Source: Nitrospiria bacterium
Lineage (GTDB): Bacteria; Nitrospirota; Nitrospiria; Nitrospirales; UBA8639
Direction: 5' to 3'
Length of the DNA: 5,196 nt
Assembly: GCA_030430725.1 (NCBI GenBank)
Contig: JAUIKP010000275.1
Span: 1 to 5,196, forward strand
The position numbers and the translations under genes were made by a program. The notes under the pieces were generated by a model. The model had not been told where the DNA came from. It ran no database searches and saw only the letters and a list, made by a program, of their open reading frames with translations. Positions 1-5,057 of the stretch are shown here, one piece after another (the stretch's first letter is position 1; every line of letters starts with the position of its first letter).

Positions 1-2
1 TC

Positions 3-509
3 CGTGACGGCGATAATGATCTGTTGAGTCCCGGCAAAATTTGGATTCTGAGGGATTGGAGTCAGTTCGAAACGTTTCGGCAGGTGACGGAATCAACGAA
101 GTTCGTGCCTGGAGAAGGGCTGCCTGGTCGAGTGTTGGCCAGTGGAAAGGCAGCCTGGATTAAAAATGTGACCAAGGATCCCAACTTTCCCCGCGCCCGT
201 CTTGCCAAGGAAATCGGCGTGAAGGCCGGCTTTGCGTTTCCCATTTTAATTGGACCCAAAGTGGTAGCGGTGATGGAGTTTTTCTCGGAAGAAGCGATGG
301 AGCCGGATAGCAAGCTCCTGGACGTCATGGAAATCATCGGCTACCTGTTGGGTCGTATCTTTGAACGGGATCACGCCGGTCTCAAACGAGGCGAATATGA
401 GGACCACTTGAGACGTCTCTACAGCCGGATCAAAGCGGTGCGGGAACTGGAAAACGTGCCGGGTGATCACAAGAGAACCGCCGAAGGTATTCATGACGAA
501 TTACGATAA
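3..509 (+). CDS. GAF-domain protein, C-terminal part (cut by left window edge)
   Basis: The frame is open from the first bases to the TAA at 507-509, so 168 residues are visible and the N-terminus lies outside the window. The first ~125 visible residues read as the second half of a GAF domain. The stretch around GEGLPGRVLASGKAAWI, followed by VTKDPNFPRA, the GFAFPI strand and the VAVMEFFSEE strand, matches GAF domains found in bacterial two-component and diguanylate cyclase sensors. Such domains bind a small ligand or act as dimerising sensor modules in the cytoplasm. The last ~43 residues are charged and probably helical, ending in HDELR. No histidine kinase, GGDEF or response-regulator domain follows, so any output domain would have to be upstream. 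A TTG at 24 could serve as a start, but the preceding codons (RDGDNDL) continue the domain, so I treat the gene as truncated by the window. The GAF call is firm; the ligand and partner are unknown. Confidence 0.88.
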   Translation, partial: RDGDNDLLSPGKIWILRDWSQFETFRQVTESTKFVPGEGLPGRVLASGKAAWIKNVTKDPNFPRARLAKEIGVKAGFAFPILIGPKVVAVMEFFSEEAMEPDSKLLDVMEIIGYLLGRIFERDHAGLKRGEYEDHLRRLYSRIKAVRELENVPGDHKRTAEGIHDELR

Positions 510-553
510 ATCGATTCGAGAAGTCCATGTGACAACATCCTGCCGTGACCGGG

Positions 554-569
554 AGCTGAAGTGTCAGCT
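554..569. repeat. Small hairpin between convergent genes
   Basis: AGCTGA and TCAGCT pair as a 6-bp perfect stem with a 4-nt loop. It lies in the gap between two convergent stop codons and overlaps the stop codon and last codon of the lipoprotein gene. No T tract follows on either strand, so it is at best a weak terminator. Confidence 0.25.
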
Positions 570-1190
570 GCAGAATGGCCATAGCTGGTACCAGTGGCGA
601 CATCTAAACCGGTGTTCGCATTGACGCAGCTGTGCCCCATATTCCCTGGCTTGCCAATCCACCCGATTCGCGATACGCACGATCTTCGGCTTCCTCTTGT
701 AGCTCCCACGCCTATAGCCGCCGCGACCTTCATGATAAGCCAGATACAGACGCTTGGGATCCCATTTGGAAATGCCGAGCTCTCTGTTGCTTTTATGGTT
801 GTACCAGCCGATGAAGTCCAGGGCGTCCTCCATGGATGAGCGGCTATTGAACAAACCCCCGGCCTCCTCCTCATACTCCTCCCAGGTTTCGTCCTTAGCC
901 TGGGCATAGCCCTCCGCCGAGGACTGGGGGCCGAGGGGAATGAACAGGAACCAATCCCATGGCGGCGTCGCGTCGTGGTGAAACGCCGACTCCTGTTTGA
1001 CGAAAGCCATGAGAATATGGGGCGGTGTGCCCCACCGTTCCTGGGATTCTATAGCCGCATCGTACCACTCGGGGTATTGATCGAAAATCGTGCACAGATT
1101 CTCCTGTTGTTTAGGGGGCATGGCCGCGCATCCCGCCAACAGTGCGATGGCCATTGCAAGAAGACACGTAATTAATCGCGTTGAATTCAT
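564..1190 (-). CDS. Lipoprotein with lysozyme-like transglycosylase (SLT) domain
   Basis: This is a 208-residue protein predicted to be an outer-membrane-anchored or periplasmic peptidoglycan lytic transglycosylase, cleaving the MurNAc-GlcNAc linkage. I chose the ATG at 1190 because it gives a proper lipoprotein signal: MNSTR, a hydrophobic core at residues 6-19, then the lipobox LAGC with the acylated Cys at 21. The longer frame (start 1241) adds 17 residues ahead of the signal peptide and is unlikely. The SLT-like fold runs from about residue 50 to 180. The likely catalytic Glu67 sits in the KQES motif after WGTPPHILMAF. The GYAQA motif follows (94-98), then DFIGWYN (125-131) and LAYHEGRGGY (150-159), in the expected order. 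This matches a small family of SLT-domain lipoproteins recalled from Legionella and other Gram-negatives rather than Slt70 or MltC. No strong Shine-Dalgarno is visible. It converges on the GAF gene with a 54-bp gap. Confidence 0.85.
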   Translation of the reverse strand: MNSTRLITCLLAMAIALLAGCAAMPPKQQENLCTIFDQYPEWYDAAIESQERWGTPPHILMAFVKQESAFHHDATPPWDWFLFIPLGPQSSAEGYAQAKDETWEEYEEEAGGLFNSRSSMEDALDFIGWYNHKSNRELGISKWDPKRLYLAYHEGRGGYRRGSYKRKPKIVRIANRVDWQAREYGAQLRQCEHRFRCRHWYQLWPFCS

Positions 1191-1191
1191 A

Positions 1192-1225
1192 TGGTTGTCT
1201 GGAATGGCAATAACATTGGTTGTCT
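1192..1225 (-). promoter_or_regulatory. Direct repeat TGGTTGTCT upstream of the lipoprotein start
   Basis: TGGTTGTCT occurs at 1192-1200 and again at 1217-1225, 25 bp apart, immediately upstream of the lipoprotein ATG. The copies fall where a promoter or operator would lie. No clear -35/-10 pair is visible, so a regulatory role is only a possibility. Confidence 0.25.
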
Positions 1226-1537
1226 TAGGGAGTAAACGCAATCTGAACGCTTACAGGCTATTGGACGGCTTCGTCTGGTCGATCCCGGGCATGGTTGCAC
1301 GACTCTCAAGCGCCGACGAATTCAGGTCCCGTTCATAGGTGGCAGACGTCGGTCAGAAAATGACCTCGCTCAGGAATATGAAGGGGGTCAGTGCCTTTCA
1401 TCTGATCCATGCGTGGTCAAGAATTGCATGAGGCCCCTGATCGTCAGTATATCAATGGTGCGAATATTTTTTCGACGACGAGATTGTGTGGGGTTCCATA
1501 TCTTCCTTCCTTTGTATGTACCCTCCAGTTATTTTTT

Positions 1538-1659
1538 GGGTCTGTTGAAAAAAGCCGCCAGCGGCGTTCTCGCCATTTTTCCGTGCTCACGTACTAACAG
1601 TACGCTCCGCCCGCAAAAATGGCTGCGGCCTTGCTGGACGGACTTTTTTGAGCCGACCC
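1538..1659. repeat. 122-bp imperfect inverted-repeat (REP/MITE-like) element
   Basis: The two halves are imperfect reverse complements. The ends match as GGGTC (1538-1542) and GACCC (1655-1659). The AAAAAAG at 1548-1554 pairs with CTTTTTT at 1643-1649. The CCATTTTT at 1573-1580 pairs with AAAAATGG at 1615-1622, with CCAGC and GGC blocks matching between them. The tip is a perfect CGTACT (1590-1595), AAC loop, AGTACG (1599-1604) hairpin. It encodes nothing and has no evident target-site duplication. The layout fits a non-autonomous repeat dispersed by a transposase elsewhere, or a REP-type element. From memory, similar long hairpins with an A-rich/T-rich base and a GTAC tip are scattered through Nitrospira genomes. 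That recollection is unverified, and only one copy is in this window. Confidence 0.7.
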
Positions 1660-1687
1660 GGAGCCTTTGATGAGAAATCTTATCCTG

Positions 1688-1717
1688 GGCAAATTTGCCT
1701 TTGAACATCTTTATAAT
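1688..1717 (+). promoter_or_regulatory. Candidate promoter: palindrome plus TATAAT, + strand
   Basis: TATAAT at 1712-1717 is a perfect -10 hexamer. The 12-bp perfect palindrome GGCAAATTTGCC (1688-1699) covers the place of the -35 box, where no good TTGACA match exists. This could be a promoter controlled by a dimeric regulator. Transcription would start near 1724, giving hpt a leader of about 280 nt. The call rests on pattern alone. Confidence 0.35.
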
Positions 1718-1747
1718 TCAACATCCCCTTTTTGATTGTACCCTGGC

Positions 1748-1774
1748 AAGGCTTCCCCTTTGTTGGGAAGTTTT
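1748..1774 (+). terminator. Terminator-like hairpin in the presumed hpt leader
   Basis: CTTCCC (1752-1757) pairs with GGGAAG (1765-1770) around a 7-nt loop and is followed by TTTT. The AAGG before the stem can pair with part of that T run. No gene on the + strand ends upstream, so if functional it would act as an attenuator or end a short RNA. The T tract is short and efficiency is doubtful. Confidence 0.3.
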
Positions 1775-2001
1775 ATGAATCGGTCTGTGAAGGAGAGACC
1801 TGTGGGAAGAGTTCGGTTGCGTAGTGGTCAATCTTCGGGACGCTGAACCTGGTGGGTACCTTGTCACGGGCAAACTCATGACCTGATTCCGTGGATGCCT
1901 CACTCTCACATTCAGAGAAATGCCAAACCCTATCAAGAGCCTGTATGGTTTCAGATCGATCCTCAGGGTACATTTTTTTGTCTCCCTGGCTTGCGGTCAC
2001 T

Positions 2002-2604
2002 ATGTCAAATAGTCAAGAATTTCATTCCACGCGAATTGAGAGAAAGGACTTTGTGCTCCCCCATTCTGTTCTCATTGATGAGAAAGCCATTGAGACGCGG
2101 GTTGGTGAATTAGCCAAACTGATCGCCGCCGATTTGCCGACCCGACAGCCCATCCTCCTTGGATTGCTGACCGGGAGCTTTGTCTTCCTGGCGGATCTCG
2201 CGCGACATCTTTCAGCCCATGGTATTGAGCCACAAGTTGAATTTTTAAAAGTTTCGCACTATGGGAATACCAGTGAGGCCAGCGGGGCAGTCAACTTTCT
2301 GAGGGAGGAACTCCCTCATATCACAGATGAAGTGGTCGTGGTCGTCGATGATATTTTCGATTCGGGGTTCTCATTGCATGCGGTCAATGAACATCTGAAG
2401 CAACAGAAACCGGCCTGGGTTCGTTTCTGTACCCTCTTGGATAAACCAAGCCGCCATCAGGTGGCTCTCAGGGTCGACTATGTCGGATTTGAGATTCCGG
2501 ATGTCTGGATCATTGGGTATGGCATGGACCTGGGAGGTGCAGGTCGGGCTTTGCCTTATTTAGCCGCAGTTGAGCGGGCACGTCAGGAAGGCACAATACC
2601 CTAG
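2002..2604 (+). CDS. hpt: Hypoxanthine phosphoribosyltransferase
   Basis: This cytoplasmic purine-salvage enzyme transfers the phosphoribosyl group of PRPP to hypoxanthine (and usually guanine) to give IMP or GMP. The 200-residue length is slightly above the ~180 usual for the family. LLGLLTGSFVFLADL (52-66) is the PRPP/pyrophosphate loop region. VEFLKVSHYG (79-88) is followed by the flexible-loop region with ASGAVNF. VVVVVDDIFDSGFSL (111-125) is the PRPP-binding signature with the acidic pair D116/D117. LLDK (145-148) carries the Lys that contacts the purine, and DYVGFEIPDVWIIGYGMD (159-176) forms the base-stacking segment. Arg182 in GRALPYL matches the conserved pyrophosphate-contacting Arg, although the usual YRNLP is altered. 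I start at ATG 2002 because the longer frame from 1891 adds non-conserved sequence. No strong Shine-Dalgarno is visible. It converges with the adenine deaminase gene, whose product is its substrate. Confidence 0.9.
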   Translation: MSNSQEFHSTRIERKDFVLPHSVLIDEKAIETRVGELAKLIAADLPTRQPILLGLLTGSFVFLADLARHLSAHGIEPQVEFLKVSHYGNTSEASGAVNFLREELPHITDEVVVVVDDIFDSGFSLHAVNEHLKQQKPAWVRFCTLLDKPSRHQVALRVDYVGFEIPDVWIIGYGMDLGGAGRALPYLAAVERARQEGTIP

Positions 2605-2613
2605 ATCCTACCG

Positions 2614-2638
2614 TCACTCGAAAGCATCCGTGGAGTGA
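2614..2638. terminator. Weak hairpin after hpt
   Basis: TCACTC (2614-2619) and GAGTGA (2633-2638) form a 6-bp stem with a 13-nt loop, 9 bases after the hpt stop codon. No T tract follows, so a role in ending hpt transcripts is uncertain. The remaining bases up to the convergent stop at 2738 hold nothing clearer. Confidence 0.25.
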
Positions 2639-2737
2639 ATCCCGGACGGAAACCAACGATCCCAATTATCGAAACTGACTTCCTGCCACGCAGCCTGTCC
2701 GAAAAAATCTCAATAGGGGCTTTGAAAAACGGGAACG

Positions 2738-3757
2738 TTACAGTCTTCCGGCATGGTTCTGAATTTCACCAACGAGTTTTTCCTTTTCTGTGTCTGACAG
2801 GAAGCTGGCCTTTACGCCATTTTTCGCCAATTGAACGAGGTCGGTGGGCTGGAGATTGAGCGCGCGCTGAGCGGCGAGATAATTGTCGGTAATGTACCCC
2901 CCGAAGTAGGCAGGGTCATCGGAATGGATCGACACGCATAAACCTTGGTGGAGGAGCAGCTTTAAGTTATGGCGATCCAGTGAGGGAAACACTTGGAGTT
3001 TCACATTCGAGAGGGGACAAACCGTGAGAGGAATTTGGGTGTAAGCCAGATGCCGGACCAGGGATTCATCCTCAAGACAACGGATTCCGTGGTCGATACG
3101 AACGACTTTGAGTAGCTCGAGGGCCTGCCAAATATATTCCGGAGGACCTTCTTCTCCGGCATGAGCCACAGTCAGCAATCCTTCAGTCCGTGCGCGGTCG
3201 AAGACATCCTGAAAAAGCCCGGGGGGACGCCCCTTCTCGGAAGAATCCAGTCCCACTGCCGATACCCAATCCCGATAATCCAGGATCATTTCCAGCGTCC
3301 GCCGGGCAGAATCGGGAGGGAGATCACGAAGGAAACAGGGAATGAGTTTGGAAGTGATTTTCAGCTCGGTATGAGCTTGCTCGAGTGCGGCGTGAATACC
3401 TGAAATGACGGCGTGAAGGTCTACCCCACGGTTCATATGCGCTTGGGGATCAAAAAAGATTTCCACGTGGCGGACATGTTCCTTCCCCACGCGTGTGAGG
3501 TAGGCCCAGGTCAGATCAAAGAAATCCCGTTCCTGTCGTAAGACCCGCGACCCTTCATAATAAATATGTAAGAAGGACTGCAGATCTTGAAAGTGGTAAG
3601 CCCGCTTCAGCCCCTCACTTGTCGAATAGGGAAGAGAGAGGCCGTTACGCTTCGCGAGATCGAACATCAACTCCGGTTCGAGCGTCCCTTCGATATGAAG
3701 GTGAAGCTCGACTTTGGGAAGGTCAAGAATCCATTGTTCGAGTTCGTTCTGATTCAT
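2738..3757 (-). CDS. Adenine deaminase (PA0148/Aah1-type, adenosine deaminase superfamily)
   Basis: This zinc-dependent cytoplasmic enzyme most likely converts adenine to hypoxanthine and ammonia. It has 339 residues, the usual family length. Metal ligands and catalytic residues are all present: H19 and H21 in HLHIEG, H199 with catalytic E202 in HAGEE, H223 in DHG, and D280 in HSDDP. Features separating adenine deaminases from true adenosine deaminases are GLDSSEKGRPP (169-179), VCPLSNVKLQVF (246-257) and SDDPAYFGGYITDNY (279-293). These match the group typified by PA0148 and yeast Aah1, although database pipelines often label it adenosine deaminase. I start at ATG 3757, which places HLHIEG near the N-terminus as usual, with a modest AGG seven bases upstream. 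The alternative start at 3823 adds 22 non-conserved residues. No promoter is obvious. The gene faces hpt, which would use its product. Confidence 0.88.
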   Translation of the reverse strand: MNQNELEQWILDLPKVELHLHIEGTLEPELMFDLAKRNGLSLPYSTSEGLKRAYHFQDLQSFLHIYYEGSRVLRQERDFFDLTWAYLTRVGKEHVRHVEIFFDPQAHMNRGVDLHAVISGIHAALEQAHTELKITSKLIPCFLRDLPPDSARRTLEMILDYRDWVSAVGLDSSEKGRPPGLFQDVFDRARTEGLLTVAHAGEEGPPEYIWQALELLKVVRIDHGIRCLEDESLVRHLAYTQIPLTVCPLSNVKLQVFPSLDRHNLKLLLHQGLCVSIHSDDPAYFGGYITDNYLAAQRALNLQPTDLVQLAKNGVKASFLSDTEKEKLVGEIQNHAGRL

Positions 3758-4142
3758 GGAATAACCTGAGATTGGGGTCTGTCCATCCTGAAAAAATGAT
3801 CTTCCCAATTTACCACATAACATGGGAATTCATACGGTCGCTTGAGATAGGTGGTTTAAAAAGTTCCCAAATCGGTCGGTATCTCTTATGGATTTTTCCC
3901 TTCACTATTGGGCCGTTGTTCAATGTCTCCCTTACTGATTTTGATGGCCAAAAGATTGTTGAATTTCTTATGCCCTATCCTTCTCCATCCGCATCTTCAC
4001 GCGGAGCCACCTAAATTGCAGGTCCTTGAGTTGTTCCGTCCTGCCCATGAGATCAGGAGTTTTTTAAAAAAGGGGTTGAAGATGTGGCACGACTGAATGG
4101 GTTTTTTGACCCTCATTCCGAGTGTTCAAAAAATCTGTTCGA
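3758..4142. other. Intergenic gap without a convincing gene
   Basis: This 385-bp gap lies between two minus-strand genes. Open frames inside it are short, low in recognisable content and have no ribosome binding site. It is AT-rich in places, with a self-complementary TTTTTTAAAAAA at 4060-4071 and the inverted repeat at 4102-4133. The promoter of the adenine deaminase gene should lie at its left end, but no convincing -35/-10 pair is visible there. Confidence 0.6.
4102..4133. terminator. Inverted repeat downstream of the 144-residue protein gene
   Basis: TTTTTTGA (4102-4109) and TCAAAAAA (4126-4133) are perfect 8-bp complements around a partly paired centre (CTC and GAG). The hairpin begins 9 bases past the stop codon of the minus-strand gene at 4143. 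Because the A/T runs form the base of the stem, RNA from either strand could fold with a T-rich side. This suggests a transcription end, though the order is not that of a textbook terminator. Confidence 0.4.
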
Positions 4143-4577
4143 TCATTGTCCCCTGGTTTGAGTGGGGGGAGCCATGTGACTGTTGTACCCGGACCCGGGT
4201 TGATAGTGGATTTCTCCACGGTCTAATGCCCCTTGGTAGCCACCGGAATACTGCCATTCCTCCAGAACGGGTTCCCCATATTGTGTCACGTAGGGAGCTT
4301 GAGCTTTCTGTTGAATGTAGGTAGGCCCTCCGTAGTTTTCTTCAAAGGGTTTGTAGATATTGTGCCGGGGGTTGGGAACGTATTCGTACCCCGGCTGTGG
4401 CGGATTATAGCCGGGAGGGGCATACCCCTGCTGGGGAACCACGGGGGATTGTTGCGTGGCGGGAGAGGCCGTGCCTGCCGCTTGTCCACCGCTCCCATAG
4501 AGCAACAAGACCCACGTCATTATGAGAGAAGCTGCCCTTGCCAGGGAGAAAGACCGAAGAAATCTTTTCACCAACAT
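4143..4577 (-). CDS. Exported Pro/Tyr/Gly/Gln-rich protein, function unknown
   Basis: I do not recognise this 144-residue protein. The start at 4577 is supported by AAGGA five bases upstream. The N-terminus looks like a Sec signal peptide: a basic n-region (KRFLRSFSLAR, 4-14), a hydrophobic stretch (AASLIMTWVLLLYG, 15-28) and a probable cleavage site around residues 33-40. There is no lipobox. The mature part has no predicted membrane segment and is rich in Pro, Tyr, Gly and Gln. Loose GY repeats occur at 51-52, 56-57 and 63-64, and further Tyr residues recur to the C-terminus. This composition suggests an unstructured periplasmic, surface or extracellular protein. It has one Trp (W108) and no Cys after export. 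It lies 96 bases downstream of the 63-residue gene on the same strand, so the two could be co-transcribed. The existence of the gene is fairly secure; its function is not. Confidence 0.7.
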   Translation of the reverse strand: MLVKRFLRSFSLARAASLIMTWVLLLYGSGGQAAGTASPATQQSPVVPQQGYAPPGYNPPQPGYEYVPNPRHNIYKPFEENYGGPTYIQQKAQAPYVTQYGEPVLEEWQYSGGYQGALDRGEIHYQPGSGYNSHMAPPTQTRGQ

Positions 4578-4618
4578 AATGTTCCTTAATCAATAAGGTT
4601 AAAAATGGTTCCTCCTCC
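4578..4618 (-). promoter_or_regulatory. Leader of the exported protein with two Shine-Dalgarno-like sites
   Basis: Reading the minus strand, a very strong GGAGGAGG (complement of 4611-4618) comes first, and the functional AAGGA (complement of 4583-4587) sits five bases before the ATG at 4577. The upstream site has no ATG, GTG or TTG at normal spacing. An ATT follows it and would open a six-codon frame ending in TAA just before the second site. The upstream site may simply be an mRNA standby or stability element. Confidence 0.3.
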
Positions 4619-4673
4619 AAAACGATTTGAACGTGCGACCCACTAAAAAAATCGCATACTGAAAGAAATGAAG

Positions 4674-4865
4674 TCAACGATAGGGAAAGACGGGATGCCG
4701 GTTGTTTTGCCCGTTATTTCCGCACCACCCCTTGCAGTTAAGAATATTCCCTTGCCATAGAACAATCGTGGGAAACGAGGTTGGTGCGAGGACAGGCAAG
4801 ACATGCTTGAAATGGTGGGCCGGGTAGGGGCTAATGTAATAATTGCCCGCTGATAAGGGGGCCAT
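4674..4865 (-). CDS. Small 63-residue protein, function unknown
   Basis: I do not recognise this protein. The case for a real gene is its translation signal: AAGGAGG (complement of 4874-4880) lies eight bases before the ATG at 4865, the best ribosome binding site in the window. An in-frame TAG seven codons upstream rules out a longer start. The protein begins MAPLSAGNYYISPYP and has no signal peptide or membrane helix. It is unusually rich in aromatic residues, His, Pro and Asn. Its two Cys residues lie close together in NCKGWCGNNGQNN (43-55), which could bind metal or form a disulfide, though one pair alone does not show it. It precedes the exported Pro/Tyr-rich protein on the same strand by 96 bases. 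It could be a genuine small protein or a fortuitous frame behind a good binding site. Confidence 0.5.
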   Translation of the reverse strand: MAPLSAGNYYISPYPAHHFKHVLPVLAPTSFPTIVLWQGNILNCKGWCGNNGQNNRHPVFPYR

Positions 4866-4984
4866 CTGCTCTCCCTCCTTAAACTACGAGGCGCCTGCTT
4901 CCCCGATCAATGTGGTTTTATGCTCCAAGGATTTGCACCAGGCCAGTTCTCAAGCACCCGTTGATGAAGACAGGAAAATCTTTC

Positions 4985-5057
4985 GGTATCCTTTCCATTT
5001 ATACTTATTTATTATCAATTTTGTGTATACATAGCTATAAATTGGTATAATTCGATC
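4985..5057 (+). promoter_or_regulatory. AT-rich divergent spacer with extended -10 promoter for the ATPase
   Basis: The stretch is strongly AT-rich. TGGTATAAT at 5043-5051 is a perfect extended -10 element (TGn plus TATAAT). A TTGTGT at 5021-5026 is the nearest -35 candidate, with a long 19-bp spacer, which extended -10 promoters can tolerate. Only six bases separate the -10 from the ATG at 5058, so the expected transcription start falls on the A of the ATG. The palindromes GTATAC and ATAGCTAT nearby (5025-5038) could be operator sequence. Confidence 0.6.

Larger units (their letters stand above)
1191..2001. other. Long intergenic gap without a convincing gene
   Basis: About 810 bp separate the divergent starts of the lipoprotein (-) and hpt (+). 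Open frames here are short, lack ribosome binding sites and have no recognisable protein content. What I can see is a 9-bp direct repeat near 1192-1225, a small hairpin at 1351-1365 (GGTCA and TGACC arms), the 122-bp hairpin element at 1538-1659, a 12-bp palindrome at 1688-1699, a TATAAT at 1712 and several hairpins at 1738-1893. No tRNA-like T-loop or known RNA signature was recognised. Confidence 0.7.

Noticed and set aside
491..1095. Minus- and plus-strand open frames overlapping the lipoprotein gene
   Set aside because: They are shadows of the SLT lipoprotein, which alone has a signal sequence, lipobox and ordered catalytic motifs.
1191..1241. Longer N-terminus for the lipoprotein starting at 1241
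   Set aside because: It would place 17 polar residues ahead of a well-formed lipoprotein signal peptide.
1409..1670. Two overlapping + strand open frames of 62 and 85 codons
   Set aside because: Much of their length is translated hairpin element; there is no ribosome binding site or family resemblance.
1782..1800. SRP RNA (4.5S) tip, suggested by the GGTCT hairpin with GAAGGAG loop
   Set aside because: The conserved GGAA tetraloop and asymmetric internal loop of SRP RNA are not present.
1718..2000. Minus-strand open frames of 72 and 75 codons upstream of hpt
   Set aside because: No ribosome binding site, domain-like pattern or neighbour context; the region is better explained as hpt leader DNA.
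1891..2001. Extended N-terminus of hpt from 1891 or 1945
   Set aside because: The added residues have no counterpart in the phosphoribosyltransferase family, and the 2002 start already gives a complete enzyme.
3619..4096. Plus-strand open frames of 131 and 62 codons across the deaminase start and the gap after it
   Set aside because: The longer one is partly antisense to conserved deaminase codons; neither has a ribosome binding site or recognisable sequence.
4233..4677. Alternative frames of 118, 70 and 90 codons over the exported protein gene
   Set aside because: They are shadows; only the 4577 start has a signal peptide and a well-spaced ribosome binding site.
4843..5034. Plus-strand 63-codon open frame in the divergent spacer
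   Set aside because: It is opposite the ribosome binding site of the small gene, ends in AT-rich promoter DNA, and lacks its own binding site.
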